The position numbers were made by a program, and so were the translations under genes. Positions 22,305 through 32,780 of a stretch of 64,000 bases of DNA are shown one piece after another; position 1 is the first letter of the stretch, and the number at the start of each line of letters is the position of its first letter. Under the pieces are notes generated by a model. That model saw only the letters and a program-made list of their open reading frames with translations. It did not search any database and had not been told where the DNA came from. This DNA comes from Chimonanthus salicifolius (taxonomy: Eukaryota; Streptophyta; Magnoliopsida; Laurales; Calycanthaceae): assembly GCA_013350335.1 (NCBI GenBank), contig CM023534.1, positions 8,213,542 through 8,277,541 of the forward strand, given 5' to 3'.

Positions 22305-25166
22305 ATATCATCTGAGTTTCATAATTCACTTAATATACAATCAATAGAAAAAAAAAAAATTAATTCTATTGGGTTCCAAATTTTAAACATATGGGTCAAC
22401 AGCTCAATTGGATCTGTATGCAAAAACAAATATGGTATATCATTTCTTTTTTATGAATGGAATATTACCTTTTCACACCATAAGTAATAAATGATTAGGG
22501 TTGAAGACGTATACTTGACCGATGGGCTGGGATTGAGCTATTTCTAGCTTGCTGAATAATGGGCCAGCATAGGCTCTTGGGAAAACTCATAATGCCTATT
22601 TTAAATAACTGGTGTTTTTGTTTGCTGCACGAGTCGATATTTAATCTCGGCTGAATTTTTTTTTCTCTCTTCAAAATATGTTTTTTTTTTAGAAATCTCG
22701 ATGATTTTTTTAAATTCATTTAAAAATATAAAAAGACTTTTTAAAAAATATATATTTAAACAATAAAATATCAGCCAATGTCTAGGCTGATATTCGCTCG
22801 TATCAGACGAATATCGGCCGAGATATCGACTGGGCCCGCAACTGATATTTGTTTTTTTTTTAAAAAAAAAACAGCTGCATTTTTTTTCCTCTGGCCGATA
22901 CTTGCCGTTTCGGCTGAATTTTATACCCCTGGTTTGTTGTAGATAATATGATTGCTGATATTTATAATTCTAATGACTGCTGATTGCTTCCTACAAATGG
23001 GATCCAAAAGACAGGTTCGGGCTTTAGCCTGAAAGCCCTTGATAGGCTGCAGGTGGGAAAGAGCTATCGATATTACAAATGGGCATGGGCTCAATTTTGG
23101 AAATCCAGACCAAATCTGGCCCGTGAACAGCCCCTTCCATAGGTTGGGAGCAGTTCCAACCCATTGGATTCAAAACAATTGTAGGATCTTACAAATTGGA
23201 AATTGAACTTCACAACCTGGACTGCATAGTTGAAAACCAAAACAGGCCTGAGACAGAATACTCGGTGTCAATCTGAAGGACTCAGGCCCAAAGTGCACCC
23301 AGCGGAGAAAAGGGAATTGATTGGAGCCCTGATTGTATCTATTTTGCTTTTTCACTTTATTACAATAAATTGATAATATTTTTATTTTGTCCTTTCATTT
23401 TTCTAATTTATTATGATAAGAGTAAGTGCAAACTGGGTTGGCACCCCATTTTTTTTTTAAAAAAAACAACATGCATGATCAATCCCATCTAACCTGCCTG
23501 ATCCCATCACCACCCTAGGTAAGGTGCAAATTGGGTCGGGCTCACCCGGCATCAGCTTGACGCCTTGACCTCACCTACAAAAAACTTGGGTCACGTTGAC
23601 AGTGGGCCCAGACCCAATTTTGGGCTCAAATGGGGATCAAGTTGTGCCTTCTCCATCAATGGCAAAGCCCAATTTAGTCTGAGCCCAATGTATATCCGAG
23701 GCTCTTCATGTTCAATATATATTTTATATTATACATTATGTTAATATAATATATTTTGCTTTGTCAAGCTTTTGTCATATCTAAAAATAGTTTATTATCA
23801 ATAAGAGTATGATACTAGAAAAAGGTAAGAGAGAGTGTGTAATTTCAGTAAGAGTTCACAGACTCGAAAATCCATTTGGGCCTTTTAAGTATTTTCTAAA
23901 ATTCTAAATGGATTTCAAATAATTAGAGTCTTTGCAATTCAATCTGTGCCCAACCCTGTGACTAAAATCTAAAGATCTTACTCTAATTGACTAAGGAACC
24001 CAACTTGACCTGCCGGAGTTGCATCTTTCGCACTCTGAGCCCCATTTAGAAATGGATGGAATGCAGGATGCAAAGTCCAAACAAGTTTCAGCTTCTGCAA
24101 CCTCACTGGGGAGCAGATGCTCTGCACGGAAGATTTAACCTATGGTATCTATGGAATGCTCTGATCGAAACTTTCACTATGTAATGGTGATCATAGGAGG
24201 ACACAATGTGTTTGTGACTGAGTGACAATAGTTGGTCCTTCTGCTGAATTGCTGTCAATAGTAACATGACAAGTCTGGCGTTTGCGCAGGAATTCATTTA
24301 ACCAAAGTTAAAAGGAAAGAAAGAAAGGAATGAAGGAGGGAGGAAGAAAACCTTCAGGGAAAAGACTGATGCTTGGTGCTTTTATGGATTGAAATTTTGG
24401 CAGGAAAACCAGTAACTCGGGCCCAAACATATTAGATTTTTCAGGGCCTGATAGCTATTAGAATCTGGAATTTCACATTATATACTTCACATGAGACTAA
24501 TCCAATAAATAAACGAAATCACCTACGAATCTCATATTACTAAGTTAGTTTGAGAAGATTCAAACTCTAAACTTTTAATCTGACTCTAAAAGTTTAAATC
24601 AACTAAATTACATGTACAGTTTAACTAAGTATTCAACTATATAATTAAATAAACTAATTTATATGAAGTGAAATCATTGATTAAGTTGAAAAGGTTCACT
24701 GATCTTAAAAGTAGTGAGTTGGGTCAAGTGAGAAGTTCCCACCGTCCAGTAGTAGTAGATGGCAAAGCAACTCAGTCGGAGAGCTGAAACAGGTGAGTTG
24801 TACCAACCAAAGGGGGTAAAATTTTGAAAAGCAGAGACAATAAATGAATAGAGAAAGGAGTTACCCGAGTGATGACTGAGGGGAGTAAAGAGTACAGACA
24901 ACAAAGAAAAGGAGAATGCATGTGTATGGCAGGATGATACCCTGCAAGCTACCAAGCTTGCACTTCACTTGCACCACCTCTGTCACACCCCCCCTCTCTC
25001 TCTCACTTCACTTACACCACCTCTGCCACACCTCTCTCTGGCAGCAACATCAGGCTATTTGGTTTATTGAAAAGATACAATTGCAAGTTGGAGAGGTTTA
25101 GGATATATTCATACTGTAAAGTTTTGGATTTATTATTAATCATGTAAGAAATAAAGCTTTACTCAA

Positions 25167-25170
<4 letters not shown>
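22305..25170. other. Intergenic region, no gene supported
   Basis: AT-rich sequence with repeat debris: one CGGCCGATAT-family copy (22640-22935) and a stretch at 23000-23720 rich in TGGGCC/GGCCCA words. Short ORFs here have no recognisable domain. Confidence 0.5.
22640..22935. repeat. CGGCCGATAT-word repeat, copy 2
   Basis: It opens with ATCTCGGCTGAATTTTTTT, has GAATATCGGCCGAGATATCG in the middle and ends TTTCGGCTGAATTTTATACCCCT. The two ends are roughly inverted (CGGCTGAATTTT type), with T-, A- and AT-rich filler between. It is non-coding. Confidence 0.5.

Positions 25171-25231
<61 letters not shown>
25171..25231. repeat. (AT)n microsatellite
   Basis: About 60 bases of uninterrupted AT alternation, directly abutting the left end of a GGGTGAAACTTGG-type repeat. 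Confidence 0.95.
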
Positions 25232-25233
<2 letters not shown>

Positions 25234-25234
25234 C

Positions 25235-25600
25235 TTAGGAATGAAACTTGGTCGAATTTTGACTCGACCTGCAACCTGCATGACTTGACTCAAGAAATCA
25301 TGCGTGTCGAGTCAGGTCAACGGGTCCGGTCGGGTTGAGAAGACAAAAACCCTCATGGAATTCAGGTAAGGTTGGATTGAGGAATTTTCAAGTTAACCCG
25401 ATTCGATCCGATCAAACCTGGCCCGACCCAGATAAAATTAGGATAAAATGGGTTCAAAATGCGGGTCGGGTCTGAATTCGAGTTTGGTCGGTTTGAGTAT
25501 TTTGGGTCAAAAGTTCGGGTCGGATTCTATATTCTATTCACTCGGGTCGAGTTGGGTTTTAAGAAACCGACCCGACCCGACCCAATATCAATCCTAATTA
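25235..25600. mobile_element. MITE-like repeat with TTAGGNNTGAAACTTGG ends, copy 1
   Basis: It begins TTAGGAATGAAACTTGG and ends CCAATATCAATCCTAA, an imperfect inverted pair. The inside is filled with GGGTCGGGT and CCCGACCCG words. A second, better copy is at 27108-27457 and a partial copy at 44933-45062. There is no coding capacity. Confidence 0.6.
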
Positions 25601-26109
25601 TTATAGATGATATTATATCATTAAAAATGAACCCAGTCAATCTTTTTAGCCCTTATTTTTAATAATAAAAATAATAATTAGATAATTTTTTGACTTGTCA
25701 TAACTAATCAATGGTAATGAAACATCAATTGCAAATTATAAAAGATTAAATCTAAATTTAAGAAGAAGAAATAAATTTAATATAAAGTGAGTCTCACATA
25801 GAATCCTCGTGTATAGATAATAAAAATATTTGAATATGTTGTAATTTCGATCTTAAAAATATAAACCAAATTTTTATAAACTAATTTACTAACATATGGT
25901 TTCTCTCAAAATATAATCTCTTCTGGTTAAAATATCTCTGCCCTTCCTAGACAAGTCACTGGTCCAACATCTCCATCTTTTATTCTAAACACACTGTATA
26001 TATACAGATGAGAGCTTTATTTTAATTTAGCTGGTGAAATCAACCATTTGCACTGACTATTCTCTAATTTACATAAATTAAGTTGTACATCAATATTTTT
26101 TTAAAATTA

Positions 26110-26289
26110 CTCCCTCCGTCCCATTTTAATTGTCTCATTTGAAAATTTGTATTTTTTAAGAAACTCTCTATTTAAGGCTAGCATTCCATGTGATCTCATC
26201 CATTTTCAACACATTTTATACTAAATGAGACAACTATTTTGGGACAGTTTCAAAATCCATATAGGACAACTAATTTGGGACAGAGGGAG
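26110..26289 (+). mobile_element. Stowaway-type MITE
   Basis: Termini are CTCCCTCCGTCCCA at the left and TGGGACAGAGGGAG at the right, a near-perfect inverted pair, with TA on both sides (26108-26109 and 26290-26291). The 180-bp length, termini and TA target fit the plant Stowaway group mobilised by mariner-like transposases. No ORF. Confidence 0.93.
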
Positions 26290-27107
26290 TATTAGATAAT
26301 ATTATTTTGATTTTTTTCTATTTCACTCTTTTATCTTTTAATTCTTAAAAAAAATATGAAACATAAAATAAAAAACTTTTAAAATTACATTCTCCAAAGA
26401 GAAAGTACAATGTAAAAATCAATTTCCTTTTAATACAATCAACTCCTGATGGGCCAGCACGCGACTCAATGATCTAGGCCCTTGATATTTCCAAGTATAA
26501 TGTAAGATGGGCAACCAATATTAATTGTTTAAATGCACAAGCAAATTTGGTGCAGATTCAATTCAGTGAGATCAATCAATGCTGGATCTAACGTTGATTC
26601 TTTGCAACTTGATTGGTGAATTGATGGATGAAACAGAGACAAGTGAACCCCCAGACTTGTTTGAAAAACCCAACTTGGTTTTGGTTGCAGTCCAAGTCAA
26701 GTCTTTTTTATTTATTTCTTTGAGTATTAGATTGGAGTGATACATTAGAGTGAAGCTTTAAGGCCAAGAGAGAAATGAAATCAAAATAAAATATAGTCTT
26801 GAAGAAATAAATCCAAATGTAATACATTGAAAGTTGTCTAAAATCTTATATACACCTGTTTAACACCAAATTATTGTTTTTAAATAAAGAAAATGTTCTT
26901 CCAATTAAGAGGCTGTTTTCATTTTTAATGATCTGACTAAAGAGTGATCTGTTCTAGTGCCACACATGCTTACTAAATCCATATGACTGATGACCCACTT
27001 CGTTGACATGTATGATTGTATACTAACTAGTACATAAGCGACAATTTTTTATTCAACTAATAAATAGAATTTAAACTTTAAATGAAAAACATGTTTGAAG
27101 CGGTACA

Positions 27108-27457
27108 TTAGGGGTGAAACTTAGGGTAGGGTAGCATGACCTGACTCGAGAAATCAATGGGTTTAGATTGTGCTTTTGTATATTTCGGATCAGGTCAGAT
27201 TGGAAAAAATAAATCCGTATGAAATTTGGGTTGGGTTGGATTGAGAAATTTAAAAACAACCAGACTCAACTCGACCCGACTCGAGTGCACCAAGTTATAA
27301 AACTACACTCAGGATTGAGTCGGGTTAGAAATTCTGATCATGTCAGAATGAATGACACGGGTCAGCAATTTGGGTCGGTTCGGGTTTAATAATTTTGACA
27401 TGAGTTGGATTGAGTTTATTAAAATCCAACCCGACCCGACCCAAGTTTAAGTCCTAG
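27108..27457. mobile_element. MITE-like repeat with TTAGGGGTGAAACTTGG ends, copy 2
   Basis: Left end TTAGGGGTGAAACTTAGGG and right end CCCAAGTTTAAGTCCTAG form an inverted pair. The inside again has CCCGACCCG and GGGTTGGGTTGG words. Length is about 350 bp, close to the copy at 25235-25600. Confidence 0.65.
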
Positions 27458-28740
27458 ACACATATGGAGTTCTCCGCCGAAATCAAGCCAACAACTCATC
27501 CCAAACATGAAAAAGAAGAAGAAGAAGAAAGGGTTTAAATTGAGAACATTGCAATAATCGATTGAGGACTGTGGACAAATTCAAAGATAATTTAGTCATT
27601 TTAACTTAAACTAGTTATTAAATTTTTTTATAATAACAAATTCATCTCTTAATTGTCCACTTGTCATGTTGTGACTTGTGATTGATATTATCATAAATTG
27701 TATTGTCATTGTCTAGAGTTGATAATCTTGCTAAATGAATTGTCCAAATCATATAAATCCTGATGATCAATTTCTCCTGTGAGTTACGATGTTAGAACTA
27801 ACAGTATAAAATTAAAAACAACTACTTAAATGAATGAATAGAAACTATTAACAAGTGATAAAACCCTTTCTATTAATTAGAATATTTTAAAAAATTGATG
27901 CCCACCATTTGAATATGTAATAGCAGACATATATGCAGAATTTCTAGATCAACTAGATTGTTAGTTTTGGCCCCATTAGGTGTTCAATGATCTTTATCTT
28001 AGAAACCTTCAAGAATAATGTGATCATGGCAAGTTTTTGGCATTATCTTTTTAACTTTTTATACGTTAAAAAAGTTTTTATTTGGATGTTATTAGGAGTA
28101 TGATTTCTTTTTCTTTTGGTGGACTATTTTAGAAGGTAGAATGGATCATTCAATGATGTTATTATGGGGATGTTTGCTAAATCGTGCTGTTATGTCTGTA
28201 AATCATCTTAAACTATGATTTAGATATTCAAAATTCTAATTGTCTAATAACTAATATGTTTAATCTAATGGTTAATTTCAGTTGCATATTTTGATGTAGT
28301 TTTTTAATAATTCAAGAGTATGTGAGGTATATGAAATATTGAGATTATAATTTTAACTTGCTTTTGACTTGGGCAAGAATCCTGTAGGTGGGAAGGAAAG
28401 GGAAAAGAAGTGTGACAGAGTACATGGTGAGCCCTATCTGATTAGAACATTAGGTGCATTATATAAGAAAAACTCATAAATATAATGGAAATTTTACATG
28501 ATTTTGTGACTCATGGATCACCAATGATGAGCAAAATTGACTTGAACTTGGACAACTATTAAAACTTAGGCTACATTAAGGGTTTTGATTTTTAAGAAGT
28601 TGAATCTTATCTTATAAATTCATAAGGTGTGCAGTGTGCACCATAAAAGCCTAATACAAAAACCCTAATTGGAACACTCTGCTTTACTATAGACTTTTAA
28701 CAATTTTATTTCAAACACTTTAAAAAAAAAAAATTACTCA

Positions 28741-28905
28741 CATAGTTATAGTTTAATTAGTTGTTTTTCACTTTAGGAAGTGAGAGGTTGTGGGTTCGAA
28801 GCCCTTATAATCTAACCTTGGTGTGCCCTAAGGGTAATTGGCTCACCTGTGGATATTTAATACTGGATATTTTATATTTTCCTACATATAAATTCAAAAA
28901 AAAAT
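28741..28905 (+). mobile_element. tRNA-derived SINE-like element, copy 2
   Basis: The word GTGGGTTCGAAGCCC at about 28790 resembles a Pol III B box. It is followed by the shared blocks TCTAACCTTGGTGTGCCCTA and GGCTCACCTGTGG, and it ends in AAATTC plus an A run. It matches copy 1 at 5165-5338 over most of its length. Confidence 0.65.
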
Positions 28906-29977
28906 TAATACTTCGTTTATAAAAAGCAAAGTGCTTCAATAAATACCTTTTTGAATTGATTAAATTTTAAAATGTATTTGGACAAAAAAAAACTTAAAAT
29001 GAAGTAGAGCTGAGTTCATTATGTCTCATGTTCCCCTAAGGAAACACATTTTATGTCACATGTTCCCCTGTGGAAAATACAGAAGAGTTTCATTTTTTTC
29101 TCTTATCAAATCTAACTTTCACTCCCTTACTTTTAACATATACTTGTAAAAAAAAATCCTATAAAAAGATGTTTGTCAAATTCATTATTCGGAGGATTTA
29201 TCTCAGAGAGAGTTAAGTGGCATAATATTCAACAAATTTATTTATTTATAAGATGTTTGTCAAATTTATTACATCACTTGTGAGTTTATAATATTTCAAT
29301 GAAATATTATGAAACATATGAGATTTTTTTTCGACAAGTTTAGCATATTTTTAAGCTAAAATCTTCTAGTGCCTTAACATATTGTATATTTGTATTAAAA
29401 GATGTGATGCAATTTAAAAGTATTTTTACATATAAAGTTACACATGAATGAAAGTGTGGTAAAATTGATATTTAATGCACCAAATAAAACATTTAAAATT
29501 GCAAATAAATCATTTATTTAAAAATGCATATGGCCCACACATACACGTCATCCATTTTCATGAGTACGTGTCTCATATGCAAAGAGGTCAGATTCTTTAA
29601 TCGCACCCTCTATCTTTCCTCTTCTCTTTCTCATGGGTTTCCGTAAAGCTGTCAGAAACAAGAGCAGCAGCTGCTGCTTCCGCAAGACGTCAGTGCCTGC
29701 GACAGCAGACTGCTGCGGTCATAATAAGCTCAGACTCAGGTAGTCAGGTGGCAGCAGCATATTATCAGTATCAGCAAGACCCATTACAACTTACAATAAA
29801 CCAGTTTATCCATCCATGCAAGCAGAAGATTCTACCACTCACCCACCCAAACTCTTCCTCTCCATTTTCCCCCTGCCCTTTCCCAGTTCCTGTTCAAATA
29901 CTAGCCGATTGGGATTTTGGAGCTGTGACTTTCACCTCTTCCAGTTTTCTTTGGGTTTCTTGTTTTTTTTTTTTTGT

Positions 29978-29998
29978 GGGGGGGGGGGGGGGGGGGGG
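29978..29998 (+). repeat. 21-base G homopolymer just before the GRF start codon
   Basis: A run of 21 G follows a T-rich run (29962-29977) and ends eight bases before the GRF ATG. If transcribed it lies in the 5' leader. Its true length may be uncertain because long homopolymers are prone to sequencing error. Confidence 0.9.
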
Positions 29999-30005
29999 TT
30001 TATAG

Positions 30006-31637
30006 ATGCTGATGCATGCGAGGCAGAGATCTTCTCCTTTCACAGCCTCTCAATGGGAGGAGCTCGAGCACCAAGCTCTCATTTTCAAATACATGATTAA
30101 CGGAATGCCCATCCCATCTGATCTCTTGTACCCTTTGAGGAGGGGACTGGATTCCATCTTCCCTCCACATCCAAGTAAGAGCTTTTCTTTTCACATATAT
30201 TTTTTTATTAAATTAAATGTTGATTAAGGGCTTCTCTTGTGACTGGTGATTTACTGAATGTATAAGTTTTTCAAGTTTTTATTAAGGTAGAAAGTGAATA
30301 AAATTACTTTAAAAAAAAAAAAAAAAAAACCAAACAAGAAAAATAGATGTTGATGTACCCCAAAAGTTATCATATTTGTTTACTTATTTCTGATGTGTTC
30401 TCATGTTCTGAAGTGGAATGGGATTTGTGCGGTGTTTCTGTTTTTTCTCCTGTTGTTTTCTGCAGTTGGATGGGGGTGCTTTCAGATGGGTTTTGGCAGG
30501 AAAGCAGACCCAGAACCTGGAAGGTGCAGAAGAACAGATGGGAAGAAGTGGAGATGCTCAAAAGAGGCGTTTCCAGACTCAAAGTACTGTGACAAACACA
30601 TGCACAGAGGCAGGAACCGTTCAAGAAAGCCTGTGGAAATGACAACAGCAACAGCTGATAGAACTATAAGCCCTCCTTCTGCCATTCCACCCCCCAACTC
30701 TGCCAAATCCACTGCCTTCCCTTCCTCTTTCTCCTCTTCCATGGCTACTGAAAACCACCACCTTTCCCTTCTTCACCCCCATCCCATTTCTTCTAGGCCT
30801 CAAGGTTTTGCTTTCTCCCCACAAAATAACAATACCCATTTCAATCTGGGAACCGGATCTTACTCTTCCGCTCACAGAGATTATAGGTCTGTATGTAAAT
30901 GTTGAAGTAATACTGTAAAAAGGAAGCTTCTTTTAAACTTTCAAAAAAAAATAAGCTTCTTTTATCTTTTTTTTTTTGTAATTTGTAAATGTTCTGTTTA
31001 TTTCTTTCTTTGACCAGGTATTCGCATGGACTGAAAGAGGATGTAGATGAGCATTCTTTCTTCTCAGAAGCTTCTGGGACTTTGAGGGGCCTTGAAGACT
31101 CTTCTTTTTCTAGTTCATGGCGATCAATGCCGGTCAGAACCAGCTCTTTGGGTCAGCTGAAGCATAAGAACTGCTCTGTCTTACCAATGAGCTACTCTCA
31201 ACTGCAGCTGCATAATAACCTTACCGATATGCCTCAGAAGCAGCAGCAAGAGGAAGAACAGCATTGTTTTGTCTTGGGTGCAGATTTTAAGTCAGATAGA
31301 CCGACGAAGGTGAAGAGAGAAGAGGAACCACAGCAGCAGCCGCTTCACCGGTTCTTCGATGAATGGCCTTTGAAAAGCAGAGATTCATGGCTTGATTTGG
31401 AGGAGAACCCATCGAATCAGGCATCTTTCTCAACTACCCAGCTCTCGATTTCGATTCCCATGGCTTCTTCTGAAGCTTTAACTGTCAATTCCCGATTGCG
31501 CAAAGGTATTTCATTGGTTTCTATAATCTCATAGTCATTTCTGGCTTCAATGGGTTATATTCTTTTCTTATCCTCATTTGAATTCAAACTAATTGTGACC
31601 ATGTTAACAAATTTATTTTAATTTTGCAGATGATTGA
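30006..31637 (+). CDS. GRF: Growth-regulating factor (GRF) transcription factor, four exons
   Basis: Exons 30006-30174, 30466-30886, 31018-31505 and 31630-31637 join in phase into 1086 nt (361 aa). The QLQ domain (about 12-47, starting [19 protein letters not shown]) binds GIF/AN3 co-activators in this family. The WRC domain (about 71-113) has the C3H zinc set C77, C87, C98 and H101 with the CX9CX10CX2H spacing and a basic stretch around [13 protein letters not shown], which mediates DNA binding and nuclear entry. The C-terminal part has an FFD-like motif (HRFFDEWP) and a TQL-like motif ([11 protein letters not shown]). A TAG directly precedes the ATG (30003-30005), fixing the start within this frame. 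The last coding exon is only 8 nt (completing RKDD and the stop) and is inferred from splice sites, so the end is less certain than the rest. GRFs promote cell proliferation in young leaves and other growing organs. The subclade is not settled by eye. Confidence 0.95.
30617..30638 (+). promoter_or_regulatory. miR396 target site in the GRF coding sequence
   Basis: The core TTCAAGAAAGCCTGTGGAA just after the WRC zinc set, encoding RSRKPVE, is the known miR396 complementary site of GRF mRNAs. It appears intact. In the family, miR396 lowers GRF transcript in maturing organs, so the same control is expected here. No miR396 precursor is visible in this window. Confidence 0.93.
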
Positions 31638-31846
31638 ATTTTCTAGATGGGTTTTGGATGAATCAATGTCCTCAGTTCAAGTTTTCCCAAGGATGGAAGT
31701 ATATTTAAAGCTGTTTTTTTTCTTTTTTTTCCCTTTATGGTTCTTTCCCCTTTCGTGTCTTTGTTGGGTGCTTAGTTGATTTCATTTATCATCTTTTAGA
31801 ACAGACGCTTAAGTGTGTTTCAATAATATTATCATATATTACTGGG

Positions 31847-31887
31847 TCTCTCTCTCTTCTTCTTCTTCTTCTTCTTCTTCTTCTTCT
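31847..31887. repeat. CT/CTT microsatellite in the GRF 3' flank
   Basis: A short CT run passes into about ten CTT units. It may lie in the 3' UTR of the GRF gene. Confidence 0.9.
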
Positions 31888-32559
31888 GTGCCTTTTATCT
31901 TCTTATTACAAAAAAATGTTTGACTACGAATAAGTGTTTGGGATTTAAGCATCTGTATTGCTGTTTACATGTTGAAATCTCTTCCCCCTTTCTGTGGTTA
32001 CTTCCTCATTGAGCACCCTTTCCACTCCTTTTTTATTGCAATAAGCTTTCTGCTTTACCATATACGTTGAGTTGATTCAGTGACTACTCAAGTTTTTGAA
32101 GGAAATTTTAGTATGAGCAAAAATCAGGTTGTATATACTTTTACCCATTCAGAAATAGTCATCATTTTTGTTGTATTCATCCAAGCATGAGCACTTAAAA
32201 GAATTTTAGTTATTTTAGGCTGCTACTGGGCTGGGATGGCGATCATATTTTGAAGCTAAGCCGAGTAGCCAACAAGCGGACTAGTTGGGCCTCTATAATA
32301 GGCGATGGGTGATAACTTTCGTTGGGGTGATGGCTCATAACTTTTGTGGTCCTTTTTCTTGCTTACTGGCCCACAAATTATTTTTATTTTTATTAATATA
32401 CAAATTAATGTGATAGTTTTAGATATATAAATATTAGTTATACTTTTGTCGTTTGTGATATAGTAAGTCGGACGGCACATCACCCAAAATAAGAAACTTG
32501 CTTTTATCTCTATCATTATAAACGGTGGCGACGTTATAATTCAGGAGCTACATATTTTA

Positions 32560-32780
32560 GTAAATTTTTTATTTTGTCTCTTATTCATCCGTTGAAATTT
32601 ATTTACTATCCATTGCACCGACTGAATTATTTAGAAATCTGTGGACCGATTTTCTGAGAGTTCAAATCGATGCACCAACTGAATTATTTTACACATAAAT
32701 TAATTCACTCGTTGATGCACCGGAAAGTGTACCAATGAGTGAACTGATTCACTGAAAAAGTAAGTCGATTTTTGTATATG
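32560..32780. repeat. Repeat-like patch with GTGCACCGG / GATTCACTGA words
   Basis: Clustered words such as TGCACCGACTGAATTATT (twice in variant form), TGATGCACCGGAAAGTG and GAACTGATTCACTGA. Similar wording recurs at 33950-34160 (GTGCACCGGACAGGTGCAC) and 49430-49910 (GATCACTGACTGACTCA). They may be one decayed repeat family; I cannot define its ends. Confidence 0.3.

Larger units (their letters stand above)
26300..29700. other. Intergenic region upstream of the GRF gene, no gene supported
   Basis: AT-rich DNA with a MITE-like copy at 27108-27457 and a SINE-like copy at 28741-28905. The last 100-300 bases, which become richer in C, T and G, probably hold the GRF promoter and transcription start. 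Confidence 0.5.

Noticed and set aside
30370..30875. Several minus-strand ORFs of 74-93 aa opposite GRF exon 2
   Set aside because: They mirror the WRC-coding exon. The plus strand carries the zinc-binding pattern and the miR396 site.
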